Origin: a virus
IMG/VR virus record: IMGVR_UViG_3300042384_000091
Span: 1-24,645 of that record
DNA length: 24,645 bases
Strand: one strand, 5' to 3'
The notes below the pieces were generated by a model. The model saw only the letters and a list, made by a program, of their open reading frames with translations. It was not told the origin of the DNA and did not search any database. Positions 1 through 8,454 of the stretch are shown piece by piece; position 1 is the first letter of the stretch, and the number at the start of each line of letters is the position of its first letter. Made by a program: the position numbers and the translations under genes.

Positions 1-123
1 ACATATAATAGCTCTTTCATTAATTATATTGTCAGGGCTTATGTTTAAGTTGTAGCCAATCCTCCAACTAGTAACTATGTTCGGGCTTGTCTCAATGTCG
101 AAAAACAATCTTTTGCGGGTCAT
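1..123 (-). CDS. 3'-5' exonuclease (DnaQ/RNase H fold), N-terminal fragment
   Basis: This gene runs off the left edge, and only the first 41 codons are visible. The protein begins MTRKRLFFDIETSPNIV. The FDIET segment (residues 8-12) is the exonuclease I motif (DxE) of the DnaQ-like, RNase H-fold 3'-5' exonucleases. The stretch after it (SWRIGYNLNISPDNI) resembles the family of free-standing phage nucleases related to the DNA polymerase B proofreading domain. The likely role is DNA degradation or proofreading during replication. The start codon overlaps the endolysin stop (ATGA, 120-123), so translation is probably coupled to the endolysin gene. The start and motif are seen directly; the family call rests on one motif because the rest lies outside the window. 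Confidence 0.72.
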   Translation of the reverse strand, partial: MTRKRLFFDIETSPNIVTSWRIGYNLNISPDNIINERAIIC

Positions 124-683
124 GGTCTAAAGGTTTTTGTATAGTCGGTTAATCTATTCAACCAACCCTTTCTAAATTTAGCGTTTTTCATACCGGGCTT
201 TGAGATGGCAATAAAAAAAGCGTGTCTAAGTCGGATTAACTCGTCGAATAGAATAGTATCATCTAACTCATTCGCAGCTGCCAAAGTTTTTGGCCCAATG
301 TTTCCGTCAATGGCTACGTGTTTACCTAAGTTATTAACCGCTTGTTGAAGGGTTATTATTGCTCGGTGTTGACCCGAACCCCATGCCATACCCGTGACGA
401 TTACACCAATGGAAAAACATTTGAATTCGTCAGCTCGACATTTGTCCCAATAGCCTTTACGAAAGATTTTAAACCAATCCTCATTACTCATGTTTAAGAA
501 CCTGACGTTGTTGTCGTGTCCGAACTGACCTACCCAAGACGAGTAACATATCCCCATGTTAGTATGGTATTTCTTTCCGTCTTTGAGTACTGGGCAGTAC
601 ATAGCAGAACAAGAGTCCGAAGGGTCACCGCTTAAGCCACCTTCCCACTTCTTAATAAATTTTACGTAAGTTTCTAAGTTCAT
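120..683 (-). CDS. Endolysin, glycoside hydrolase family 108 with C-terminal peptidoglycan-binding domain
   Basis: A 187-aa lysis enzyme predicted to cleave the glycan strands of peptidoglycan (muramidase activity is usual for GH108). The N-terminus has the family EGG motif (KKWEGG, residues 11-16), with Glu14 as the expected catalytic acid, followed by SGDPSD. Residues about 115-140 (LGKHVAIDGNIGPKTLAAAN) match the PG_binding_3 domain that normally follows GH108. The length is normal for the family. No signal peptide is visible, so release should depend on the holin encoded upstream. It lies 13 nt after the spanin gene and overlaps the next gene by 4 nt, closing the lysis cassette. Confidence 0.9.
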   Translation of the reverse strand: MNLETYVKFIKKWEGGLSGDPSDSCSAMYCPVLKDGKKYHTNMGICYSSWVGQFGHDNNVRFLNMSNEDWFKIFRKGYWDKCRADEFKCFSIGVIVTGMAWGSGQHRAIITLQQAVNNLGKHVAIDGNIGPKTLAAANELDDTILFDELIRLRHAFFIAISKPGMKNAKFRKGWLNRLTDYTKTFRP

Positions 684-696
684 AAGGTTTTTTTTG

Positions 697-1158
697 CTAA
701 AGTAAAACTTTTCTTAACAAAATAAACATTAAAATTATGAGTAGAATAAATAGTGAAATGAGTAAATAGTTCTTAATTTGATTAAGTGGTGACTTGCGTT
801 GCACTACTCGTTCACGTTTAAGGTCGTTTTTAGCCGATTTAAGCGCACTTTGTAGTGAGTCCTTATACATTAATCGAATTGTACGCAAAGAGTCGTTAAA
901 ACGCTTGTATTCGAATCTAGTTTCGTAGCGTGTTTTTGGATAGTAGGAAGTATTGTAATAGATAATAGTATCTTTTGACGTTAGTACCTTCACCCAGTAA
1001 GTGGTGTCGTGTTTCCATACAAGGAAACTATCTACTTTAGTTACTCGGATTGTGTCGGCTATGGTGTCGCACCGATAACCCTTTTTAATTGCTTTGTTTA
1101 GGTGGTAATTAACCGAGCAAGACGTTAAACATAGGGCAAACATTATACGTAAAAGCAT
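697..1158 (-). CDS. Unimolecular spanin (lipoprotein with C-terminal membrane anchor)
   Basis: A 153-aa protein with the architecture of a u-spanin, which links the outer and inner membranes and disrupts the outer membrane in the last step of lysis. The N-terminus is a short hydrophobic segment ending in a lipobox (LTSC, residues 11-14), so Cys14 would be lipidated after signal peptidase II cleavage. The middle (residues 15-125) is polar and charged, and probably partly coiled. Residues about 130-153 form one strongly hydrophobic helix (NYLLISLFILLIILMFILL) anchoring it in the inner membrane. It lies between holin and endolysin genes. The h-region is short for a signal peptide (n-region MLLR), which is the main weakness. 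No separate o-spanin gene is seen nested or nearby. Confidence 0.78.
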   Translation of the reverse strand: MLLRIMFALCLTSCSVNYHLNKAIKKGYRCDTIADTIRVTKVDSFLVWKHDTTYWVKVLTSKDTIIYYNTSYYPKTRYETRFEYKRFNDSLRTIRLMYKDSLQSALKSAKNDLKRERVVQRKSPLNQIKNYLLISLFILLIILMFILLRKVLL

Positions 1159-1188
1159 ACAAATAGTATTTAATGAAAATTATACGTG

Positions 1189-1196
1189 CAAACATA
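1189..1196 (-). promoter_or_regulatory. Possible host-type -7 box upstream of spanin
   Basis: The minus strand reads TATGTTTG, an exact match to the Bacteroidota -7 consensus TAnnTTTG, 31 nt upstream of the spanin start and in one of the few lysis-region gaps. No clear TTG element is seen at the expected -33 distance, so it may be chance in AT-rich DNA. If real, it would give the spanin, endolysin and exonuclease genes their own transcript. Confidence 0.35.
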
Positions 1197-1216
1197 TTAA
1201 AAGTCGGATTAAACCG

Positions 1217-1630
1217 TCAGAAACTATCTTTTATCTTCTTTGCGTTGGAAATAAACCTCTTAAACCGAGCAATAAAACCTTTGTCATCTCCGTATTTAAC
1301 TCTGATTTTTTCGTCAATGCTTACTACTTCAATACTAGCAAGAAACAATCCGACCAATTTAGTAAGTGTGTAGTCCACTGAGAACACGGTCTTTACCATG
1401 TCGTTAACCATGGCGTAATCGATGAGGAAGAATAGAATCACAGCACTTTGATAGGTAATCATTTTACCTACTAGCCCCTTTCGTAATCTCCGACTGCTAA
1501 ACTTTTCAGTCGTGAGCCGAATAGCTACAATCGTGTCTACAAAAATAGCAAGTCCAATGACTAATAAAATAACTTGGATAGGTGCAAAAAACGAATAGAT
1601 AGCTACGAGTGCCGTGATTAAATACTTCAC
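1217..1630 (-). CDS. Holin
   Basis: A 137-aa membrane protein with at least three hydrophobic segments: residues about 3-36 (probably two helices split near Pro17), 58-75 and 89-104, followed by a basic cytoplasmic-type tail (residues 110-137, rich in Lys and Arg). This layout resembles the phage holin_4/toxin-secretion holin group, which has similar length and a charged C-terminus. Its neighbours, the spanin and endolysin genes downstream, support the role of timing lysis by opening the inner membrane. The start overlaps the end of the upstream small structural gene by 4 nt (1627-1630). Holin sequences vary greatly, so the call rests on topology and context. Confidence 0.75.
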   Translation of the reverse strand: MKYLITALVAIYSFFAPIQVILLVIGLAIFVDTIVAIRLTTEKFSSRRLRKGLVGKMITYQSAVILFFLIDYAMVNDMVKTVFSVDYTLTKLVGLFLASIEVVSIDEKIRVKYGDDKGFIARFKRFISNAKKIKDSF

Positions 1631-1938
1631 ATCTCAATAGTTACATTGTAACCCATTTGTTCAAATGCTTCCTTTCCGTAAATCAGTGCAGTTTCGATGC
1701 CTTGCACTTCGCCCGGTTGAAGTTCAACGGTTAGATTACCTTGAGGCACGTCCGTAAAGATTTGACCGCTTCCGCTTTCAAAGGCTGCATAACTTGCATA
1801 AGTACCTACGGCAATTTCTAAAGTTGTTCCGTTTGCCCGTGCTGCAAATTCTAATCTTCCGTAAACTGACGGCAAAGAGATTTCAGTCCCCGTGATTAAG
1901 ATTTTTTTTTCTTTCGTTGAATTGATTTGTAAACCCAT
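1627..1938 (-). CDS. Small protein between fibre and holin genes, probable virion or fibre-associated protein
   Basis: A 103-aa soluble protein with no signal peptide or membrane segment. It is predicted to be mostly beta strand and hydrophilic (for example TGTEISLPSVYGRLEFAAR and NLTVELQPGEVQGIETALI). I do not recognise a domain. Small proteins of this kind often lie directly after tail-fibre genes in Bacteroidota phages and may be fibre chaperones or minor virion proteins, but that is positional inference only. A 19-nt gap separates it from the fibre gene, and its stop overlaps the holin start by 4 nt, so it is in the same transcript. Confidence 0.7.
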   Translation of the reverse strand: MGLQINSTKEKKILITGTEISLPSVYGRLEFAARANGTTLEIAVGTYASYAAFESGSGQIFTDVPQGNLTVELQPGEVQGIETALIYGKEAFEQMGYNVTIEM

Positions 1939-1957
1939 TTTATTTTTATTTGTAAAG

Positions 1958-4024
1958 TTAAGATAAAAGTCCTAAATTCTGCAAGACTGCGACAAGTTGA
2001 GGCACGGTCAAAATTCCCGTTGAAGATTGTCTGTATAGTTTAATCACATCACCATTCTCAGTCCTAAAATGTGGTGCTGCATTACCTGCTGTTATATCTG
2101 CTGAGTATTGTTGGAATGAATCAGTAATATTTGTAGATGGTACTGATGTATGATTTCTTACTACTAATGTATTTCCACCATCTCCCATAAATGTAGTTAC
2201 ATTGGCATCTGTTAATATAGTATTGTTTTTCCCACTTAATAATAAGCTACCATTACCTCTAAACATTTGGCTTTGGCGATAATCATTAAAGAATACATTA
2301 AATACTTCATTTGCACTATAATTTATAAAACCACCATTACCTGATTTTCCTAAATGAATTGAACTATTACCACCATAAGTATCCTGAGCAGCATTACCAA
2401 TTCTAATTGATGAGTCACCAGATGTTGTATTATTAATACCCATGACTATATTCCTCATCCCATTTATAGAATTAGAAGAACCAACAACAACATAATTATC
2501 AACGGAACCACTTAAAGTATTTGAATTACCGAATACTGTATTTGTATAATTAGCAATGGATGTATTTCCTGTTCCTACATACAACGAACCAAATGTATTT
2601 GTTTGTATAAAAGTTCCTGCTGTTGTATCTATTTTTGGATTAGATGGAATTACTATTGTGCCATTTCCTTGCACAGTTAAAATATTCGCACTATCAGCAC
2701 TATTCCTTACTCTCAAAGCAATGTCAGTAGATAGCGCTCCTGGTGATTTGATGTCAAGTCTTGCACTATTGGTGCCTACAGCACCCAAATTTAATCGGCC
2801 ATTGGTATTGTCCCAAAACAAAGAAGCTGATTGCTGCACTACGTTACCCGTACCTTGAAAAAATACTCGTCCAATAGTTCCCGAAGTTACCGCAGTTGTG
2901 CCTACGGTTATACCTCCACCACCGCTGATGACTAAATCACCACTACCGAGTAAAGTGTTTCCGTTAATAGTTTTGATATTTGTACCACTTACAAGTGCAG
3001 CTTGCTTTCCGTTAAATGCGCTCCAATCAGTTGTACTCAATGCGCCTCTATTAGATGCTGATGCAGTTGGTAAATTGAATGTGTGTGTATTTGTAGCCGA
3101 TGATATTGCGAAGTCAGTGCCACTGGTGCCTACTGCTAAGTTTTGAACTTGTGAAGTCAAGCCATTTAATGCAGTTAAGCCAGTTGAAAATGTTGTGATT
3201 ACTTGACAAAGGTGACTGTTTTCAGTGTGCAGTGTGATTGTTCTGCTGCTATGAATTACATATACTCTGATTGCGAGTCTATCCGCTGCAAGAAGCACTG
3301 TGCTTGGTACAGCTAATGCTGTTGTATAAAGGTCAATCTGAGTGCCATTGGTGATAAATTCTGGAGTTGCAGAACTTGACGCAAGTAGTGTTAATGTACC
3401 TCCGCTCAGTTTGTACAGCTCAAGGTAGAATCTTGGTGTTCCGCCGTTGCTTGATGCAGAAAAATACATCTCAAAGTTCCAATTTCCACCAGGGATGGCT
3501 AATTGATTAGGTACACTAGCGTCCGTGATAAATGACTGAATGTAACCATCAGCATTGATAGTAAAATCTGTACCTGTACCAATTACGGGCGTGCTGCTCA
3601 TCTGCTTAAATGCCACACCGCCAAGTGTACCCTGTGCAACTGAACCATTGAGGTAAAAGTTAACACTTGACCCACCACCGCTAGATGTCGGAAAGTTCGC
3701 AAGCTGTCCATCACCTCGAATGTATTGACTACTAAGTCCTGCGGCTGCAACGGCTAATGTGCCGCTAGATGTTACAGGATTCCCACTTACCGAAAATGCA
3801 GGTGGCATAGTTAAATCTACTGATGTAACCGTGCCATTGTTTAAAGTTGGCAAGTTGTCTAAGTCGTTGTAATCTCCAGTTGTCGCTACAAGTGCAAGGT
3901 CTGCGCTGTTAGCTTTTAAAGCCAACGCATCAAATACCGCATTTTCAGAAGGTGCTGTTGTAGTTACTCCGTCAGTGATTGTTTGAGTTACCTCAGAAGG
4001 TATGTTTATGTTTACGTTTGCCAT
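1958..4024 (-). CDS. Tail fibre / receptor-binding protein
   Basis: A 688-aa fibrous protein predicted to bind host-surface receptors. The N-terminus (residues 1-110) has repeated fibre-type segments such as TTGDYNDLDNLPTLNNGTV and YIRGDGQLANFP, seen in many phage fibres. A globular beta-rich region follows (about 130-290), then more shaft (ASNRGALSTTDWSAFNGKQ, common in fibres). Around residues 480-550 are Asn/Gly-rich short repeats (GNSNTLSG, GSSNSING, GINNTTSG) like the beta-roll of trimeric adhesins. The C-terminus (HFRTENGDVIKLYRQ) is a common fibre ending. No chaperone peptidase domain is seen. The start overlaps the previous gene by 13 nt. The DNA encoding the C-terminal part (about 2030-2760) is strikingly poor in CpG compared with neighbours, which suggests recent exchange of the receptor-binding part. 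Confidence 0.88.
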   Translation of the reverse strand: MANVNINIPSEVTQTITDGVTTTAPSENAVFDALALKANSADLALVATTGDYNDLDNLPTLNNGTVTSVDLTMPPAFSVSGNPVTSSGTLAVAAAGLSSQYIRGDGQLANFPTSSGGGSSVNFYLNGSVAQGTLGGVAFKQMSSTPVIGTGTDFTINADGYIQSFITDASVPNQLAIPGGNWNFEMYFSASSNGGTPRFYLELYKLSGGTLTLLASSSATPEFITNGTQIDLYTTALAVPSTVLLAADRLAIRVYVIHSSRTITLHTENSHLCQVITTFSTGLTALNGLTSQVQNLAVGTSGTDFAISSATNTHTFNLPTASASNRGALSTTDWSAFNGKQAALVSGTNIKTINGNTLLGSGDLVISGGGGITVGTTAVTSGTIGRVFFQGTGNVVQQSASLFWDNTNGRLNLGAVGTNSARLDIKSPGALSTDIALRVRNSADSANILTVQGNGTIVIPSNPKIDTTAGTFIQTNTFGSLYVGTGNTSIANYTNTVFGNSNTLSGSVDNYVVVGSSNSINGMRNIVMGINNTTSGDSSIRIGNAAQDTYGGNSSIHLGKSGNGGFINYSANEVFNVFFNDYRQSQMFRGNGSLLLSGKNNTILTDANVTTFMGDGGNTLVVRNHTSVPSTNITDSFQQYSADITAGNAAPHFRTENGDVIKLYRQSSTGILTVPQLVAVLQNLGLLS

Positions 4025-4647
4025 ACTATGTTTATATCAAAATCTGCTAAAGTTACTCCCGTTTCCGTGGCTACAAGAACCTCGTTTAAATACACGTTAT
4101 ACGTTGTGTCTGGTAATATAAGTAAACCACCGCTAGGTACGGTTGCCGTATAACTTCCGTCCGAGTTTTCAACGGTACCCGGTTCACATATTACTTCAAC
4201 GGGCTCAATTGGGTTCATTGGTATTTCACAAGCTCCGTAAGTCGAGACCTCAAAAGTTATACTCATCACCCACCCCGCTACATAGTCGCTGTCAAAATTG
4301 TTAACGGGTGTCATGGTAGACGTTCCTACAACGTCAAGTTGAGCGTCCATGTCGTTAATGTAATAGACGTAAAGGTCTTTTAGGATTAACTGACAATCTG
4401 AAACTATTGTGTTTAGGTTTGCTCGGTCTTTTTGTATAATGTCAACGCAATAAACGTTAATAGAAAATTGATTCGTGTTTAGGTCTTCCAAGTCGCTAAC
4501 GGGTTCAACAAATACCACTGGGTACTTTTCATTCTTAGTACTAAAGTTCGGCATCTGCTCCCGAAATTCACCCCCGTACTTTTTGATTTGCAAGTGAGCG
4601 TTACAAAACTGCTCAATCTTACTAAGTAGTGTTATATAACTTGTCAT
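4012..4647 (-). CDS. Tail completion/terminator-like protein with added C-terminal beta domain
   Basis: A 211-aa protein. Residues 1-138 form a mixed alpha/beta domain (helix ITLLSKIEQFCNAHLQIK, then FSINVYCVDIIQKDRANLN and a helix with SDCQLILKDLYVY), as often found next to tape-measure genes in Bacteroidota siphophages and proposed to be a tail terminator or neck protein. Residues about 150-211 are a separate beta-rich extension (ENSDGSYTATVPSGGLLILP) resembling the small domains carried on virion proteins of this phage group. It overlaps the tape-measure gene by 4 nt and the fibre gene by 13 nt. The exact virion role is inferred from position and fold impression, not from a diagnostic motif. 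Confidence 0.6.
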   Translation of the reverse strand: MTSYITLLSKIEQFCNAHLQIKKYGGEFREQMPNFSTKNEKYPVVFVEPVSDLEDLNTNQFSINVYCVDIIQKDRANLNTIVSDCQLILKDLYVYYINDMDAQLDVVGTSTMTPVNNFDSDYVAGWVMSITFEVSTYGACEIPMNPIEPVEVICEPGTVENSDGSYTATVPSGGLLILPDTTYNVYLNEVLVATETGVTLADFDINIVWQT

Positions 4648-6626
4648 AGTGTAGCGTTTTCTTGCATTTTCTTAACCTTGTTTTGGGTGCTTGTTACGTC
4701 ACTTTCGACTACGATAGCTTTAACCGTGAGTTGGTTTGTATTGCTTTGTACGTCTTGCGCTGCACTTGTCGTGTTTTGGTTATTACCTTGTCCGAATAAT
4801 GAGAACGAAGGCGCACCACCTCCCACAGTTGCATTTCCTGCCATGCTTGTAACGTCAGTACCACCACCGCCACCACCGCCCGAACTTTTTGAGCCGTATT
4901 GAGTACTTGCAATTTTTGCAACGTTAGCAACCGATGCGGAAATAGTAGCAACGAGCGCAGCAATACCCAAAGGTGTAACGGGTGGCATTTGTGCAATAGA
5001 TGCTTGAGCCGCTTTGAACCCGTCAATAATAGCAAGTGAAAGTTGCATTGCTTTTTGAACTGCAAACATACGCTTTGCTCGTTTCTCTTTGCTGATTTCG
5101 TCTTGCTTTCCGAACCTATCCGATAAAGTAAATACCGTTTCTGCAAGGTTATTAACTGCACCTGCGTATTGTTCAGCCATTTGTATTTTTTCCGCTTGTT
5201 CTTTTAGACGTTTTTGTCGTGCTTTTTCTGCGGCATCTTCTTCAATTTTAGCTATTTCGTCTTCCTGACGTTTCTTAAGTTCTGCACTGTCAAGTCCGTA
5301 TTGTTCGGCTAAAGTAATTAGGTTAAAATATTTTTCACGAACTGCGTCTTCTTCAAGTTGTGCTGCGCTTCGTGTGTTTTGGTCGTATAGTGCGGCAAAA
5401 TCTTCCTCGTCTTGCGCCCGTAAAAGTTGAGCGTCTTTGATTACTTTGTTAAGTTCGTCTTGTTTCTTTTTTTCTTCTTTAACGTATTTTTTAGTAATTT
5501 CCTCAGCAGCATCTATACTTTGTTGAACGTATAGTGCATCAAGTTTAATTCGCTCAGTATCGGTAAGTTTTTTGTTGGTTAACAAATCTTGACGCATTCG
5601 GTCGTACTTGTATTTATTGGCAAGTAGTTCCTTTTCTATTCCGTCTTTTGCCACACCGAGTTCAATGTCTTGGATTAAACGTCTTGCGGCTAACCTCTCC
5701 GATAAAAATTGTTCGTAGTCTGCGGCGGCTTTTGCTTGTTCGGCTTTTACTTCTTGATTGAGTTTGATTTCTTCGACTTTGATTTCTTGCGTCTTGCTTT
5801 TATTTGCTTTGACCGTTTCTTTATATAGTTTGGTTTGGTTCAAAAACGAATTGTCCATAAACTCCAAGAGTTTAGTTTGGTTCGCTATTTCTTCCTGCAT
5901 GTATTTATTACGCTCAATTCGAAGTGCAACGGTGCTTTTCCCTTCGGCTTCCATCAAGGCAATTTTGTTGTCCATCTGACCCAAAATCTGCTCTCGCTTT
6001 TCTTTTTCCTCTTCGAGTGAAGCGGTAGTTTTCGCCATTGATTCCTCAGCTGCAAAGTTGGTTAAACCTAGCAAGTCAAGAAAACTTTTAATCAAGTCCA
6101 CTAAAGGTTTAAATACCGCAGTTAACATTTTGACAATTCCGTCAAACCAACCTAATTTATTACCTAAGTAAACGAATGCAGCAACCACCGCACCAATAAT
6201 AGTTACAAGTAAAAAAATAGGGTTAAGTAAAAGTTGCGCCCCAAGTTTAAGGAACGCACCGCCCACTGAAGCAATAGTTGAACCCAACCCTTTTAAAGAT
6301 GCAGAAATAGTTTTACTATCTATTTTGCCAAGGCTTCCAGCGAACAACTTTGCCGAAGTTGCAGCCCCTTCAAAATCCATGTCCATCAACTGCGACTTCA
6401 TCAACCCGAAAGCGTTACTCGTCTGCTCGAAGCGTGAACCCGAAGCAAAGATAGCCGCTTGTTCGTTTGCGTCTTTTAGTTGGTCACTTAATGCACCCGC
6501 CTTTTCACCGAGTGCAGCCATTTGTTTGGGGTCTGTTGCGTTGGCAAGTTCCCCCTTTAAGGCTTTAAGTTCCGAACGGATTTGTGCAATCCCGTTGAGT
6601 TTTATATTTATTTCTTGGTCTGCCAT
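4644..6626 (-). CDS. Tape measure protein
   Basis: A 660-aa protein that would set tail length and enter the cell with the DNA. The N-terminal third has helical segments and an Ala/Gly region (TISASLKGLGSTIASVGGAF, from about residue 106). Long hydrophobic stretches follow (about 130-155, LLLNPIFLLVTIIGAVVAAF, and further ones to 190). Residues 195-480 are a long charged coiled coil rich in Glu, Lys and Gln (many EEEKEKREQ-type repeats). Another hydrophobic region (about 535-570) follows, then a Gly run (seven Gly) and a Ser/Asn/Gln-rich tail. At roughly 1.5 angstrom per residue, 660 residues would fit a tail near 100 nm, so this is a small to average tape measure. It overlaps the connector gene by one base and the next gene by 4 nt. 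Confidence 0.9.
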   Translation of the reverse strand: MADQEINIKLNGIAQIRSELKALKGELANATDPKQMAALGEKAGALSDQLKDANEQAAIFASGSRFEQTSNAFGLMKSQLMDMDFEGAATSAKLFAGSLGKIDSKTISASLKGLGSTIASVGGAFLKLGAQLLLNPIFLLVTIIGAVVAAFVYLGNKLGWFDGIVKMLTAVFKPLVDLIKSFLDLLGLTNFAAEESMAKTTASLEEEKEKREQILGQMDNKIALMEAEGKSTVALRIERNKYMQEEIANQTKLLEFMDNSFLNQTKLYKETVKANKSKTQEIKVEEIKLNQEVKAEQAKAAADYEQFLSERLAARRLIQDIELGVAKDGIEKELLANKYKYDRMRQDLLTNKKLTDTERIKLDALYVQQSIDAAEEITKKYVKEEKKKQDELNKVIKDAQLLRAQDEEDFAALYDQNTRSAAQLEEDAVREKYFNLITLAEQYGLDSAELKKRQEDEIAKIEEDAAEKARQKRLKEQAEKIQMAEQYAGAVNNLAETVFTLSDRFGKQDEISKEKRAKRMFAVQKAMQLSLAIIDGFKAAQASIAQMPPVTPLGIAALVATISASVANVAKIASTQYGSKSSGGGGGGGTDVTSMAGNATVGGGAPSFSLFGQGNNQNTTSAAQDVQSNTNQLTVKAIVVESDVTSTQNKVKKMQENATL

Positions 6627-7141
6627 CAGATTACCATCATGGTATTGTCATAATCACCTCTATTGCCGCAACCACCTACGGGTTTAATGTCCGAATCTCT
6701 ATTGAGGTCGCTCGTGAATTGTGGATAAAGTGCTTTGTATTCTAGCAAATAGTTAATCAATCTTTTCTCGTAGAACGCTGCCATTTGTCCGTAATGGTCC
6801 ATAACGAAAGCCGTCTCACTTTGACTTACTGAACTTGAGTAGTCACCGCTTTGTTGTTGAATACCTTTATTTTTTAGTTGGTATGTCAGTCCGAAGGCTG
6901 CTTGTTCCGCTGCTCTCCATGCAACTACAAATTGAATTTTTTCTACTAGCGTAACTTCGTCAGGCGTTAGTAGTTCGTCGTTGTATTGAGTGAGTAAATA
7001 GTTGTAGAAATAACTGCCTAGGATAGCTTGTAAGCGCATATCTGACGCAGGTTTAACGTATGGGAAGACATCCGTCACATCGACGTTACGAGTGATTGGT
7101 GTGTTTACTTTTAGAAAGTTCTCGGTTACGAAATAAATCAT
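6626..7141 (-). CDS. Head-tail connector-like protein (DUF6712 type)
   Basis: A 171-aa, mainly helical protein. The region MRLQAILGSYFYNYLLTQYN (residues 36-55) and VEKIQFVVAWRAAEQAAFGL (residues 66-85) fit the DUF6712 family found in Bacteroidota phages and prophages, which resembles gp6-like head-tail adaptors. It would sit under the portal ring and join the head to the tail. It lies directly after the portal gene (4-nt overlap, 7138-7141), the normal place for an adaptor, and directly before the tape-measure gene. The C-terminal tail (CGNRGDYDNTMMVI) is low in structure. The family assignment is from memory of the conserved pattern and is moderately sure. Confidence 0.72.
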   Translation of the reverse strand: MIYFVTENFLKVNTPITRNVDVTDVFPYVKPASDMRLQAILGSYFYNYLLTQYNDELLTPDEVTLVEKIQFVVAWRAAEQAAFGLTYQLKNKGIQQQSGDYSSSVSQSETAFVMDHYGQMAAFYEKRLINYLLEYKALYPQFTSDLNRDSDIKPVGGCGNRGDYDNTMMVI

Positions 7142-8454
7142 AGTGCAGGTGGTATTAATCCGATTTGTGACTTAACTACATCCCCGTCAGGTACGGGTGC
7201 AAGTGCTGCCATTGCTCGTATTTCGTTTATTGTCATTGACTCAAGTACTTTTGTAGCTACGAGTGGACTCATTGCATTAAGTGCGTTGGTTACTTCGCTA
7301 CCTTGTTCGTCTACGCTTGTAATAGTTTCATTTACGATTTGGTAGTTCGTGATTTCAACGTGTGCATTGATACCAACGGCTCTCAAAAGTCCGTTAACTA
7401 CGTCCGTAATGGTTTCACGTAAAGGAATAATCGTATTCTTTTCAAAGATAACGTAGGCTTGTTTAATGTCACTACCCGAACCCAAAGCCCCCGAAGTACG
7501 AACCCCCAAAAGTATAGGGTCAATGGTGTGAGCAAAACAAATCTGCTCCGTGTTCAATTCACTTACCCCCCTAAACAATTCATCGTTTGAGTTTGTAGGT
7601 ACGTTTACCAAGTCGGGCAAACTTTCCTTATTATTAGCAAAAAAGGCAACCGCTTTTCCTGCGTTCTCCGCACCTTTTAGCTTGTTAACCGTGTCTTTTA
7701 TCAACTGCATCTCTTCAGGCCCTTGAGGCTTCTTAGGAAACATCATTGCAAACGACGGGAAGATTGAATTTTGTATGTTTGATTTCTGCAAGTAGCTAAG
7801 TTCACCACTTAAAAAGGCGAAGTTTAACGCACTGGTGTACTGCGGAAGGGGATAGTAGTCTTGACCTACGCTCTTTTGTTCGTAAGCGTATAGATAAGTT
7901 CCGTCTTTACATTCCGGGTGGTATGGTTCAAAGGTTCTAATTTGCATTCCAAACTGCCAATCTTCATTAACAGCGTACAAAGTTTTTGCTTGGTTTATTC
8001 TTACCTTCTCAGGGGCTACTCGTTTCACGTTATACGTCTTCCCACCTTTCAACTCAATTAAAAAGTAGCAACGTCCGTGAAGAATAACGTCTTTTGTGAT
8101 TGTCTTAAGCGTGTCTTTAAAACCTATCTTTTTACCGAAGGCATAAAGCACTACTTTTTCCATGTCAGTCAACTTGCTCTCGTCAAATGTATAGCCCCCT
8201 CCAATAGTTGCGTTGGTCTTAAAATCTACAATTGACCCGTGTAAGGGACTCATATAGTACATTTGGTTCATGTACTGCGGATAAAGGTTGTCACTTCCGA
8301 AACGAACGTAACCTTGCACAGTGTAACGTACATCTACAAACGGCAACGACAAATTTCCTTCAGGCACACGCAAAAATGGTGTACTAAATGTTTGGTAACC
8401 CGTGTCCACCACGCTTACACTTTCGTCTTTTTTAAACTTTCCAAATAAACCCAT
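7138..8454 (-). CDS. Portal protein
   Basis: A 438-aa protein of normal length for the SPP1/PBSX-like portal class. It would form the dodecameric ring at the head vertex through which DNA is packaged and ejected. Diagnostic features are GSDNLYPQYMNQMYYMSPLH (residues 53-72), followed by KTNATIGGGY, then a helix-rich stem region and the clip-like segment FAHTIDPILLGVRTSGALGS (about residues 309-328), where portals of this class have an IP(P/L)xLLG motif. The protein begins MGLFGKFKK, a typical basic start. It is unusual here that the portal gene lies downstream of the capsid and tail-tube genes rather than beside the terminase. Confidence 0.88.
   Translation of the reverse strand: MGLFGKFKKDESVSVVDTGYQTFSTPFLRVPEGNLSLPFVDVRYTVQGYVRFGSDNLYPQYMNQMYYMSPLHGSIVDFKTNATIGGGYTFDESKLTDMEKVVLYAFGKKIGFKDTLKTITKDVILHGRCYFLIELKGGKTYNVKRVAPEKVRINQAKTLYAVNEDWQFGMQIRTFEPYHPECKDGTYLYAYEQKSVGQDYYPLPQYTSALNFAFLSGELSYLQKSNIQNSIFPSFAMMFPKKPQGPEEMQLIKDTVNKLKGAENAGKAVAFFANNKESLPDLVNVPTNSNDELFRGVSELNTEQICFAHTIDPILLGVRTSGALGSGSDIKQAYVIFEKNTIIPLRETITDVVNGLLRAVGINAHVEITNYQIVNETITSVDEQGSEVTNALNAMSPLVATKVLESMTINEIRAMAALAPVPDGDVVKSQIGLIPPAL

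Noticed and set aside
1958-4024. Diversity-generating retroelement acting on the fibre gene
   Set aside because: No reverse transcriptase gene and no template repeat of the fibre end are present in the window.
4709-5161. 150-aa minus-strand reading frame inside the tape-measure gene
   Set aside because: It is an alternative-frame shadow of the tape-measure C-terminal region, with low-complexity composition and no own start context.
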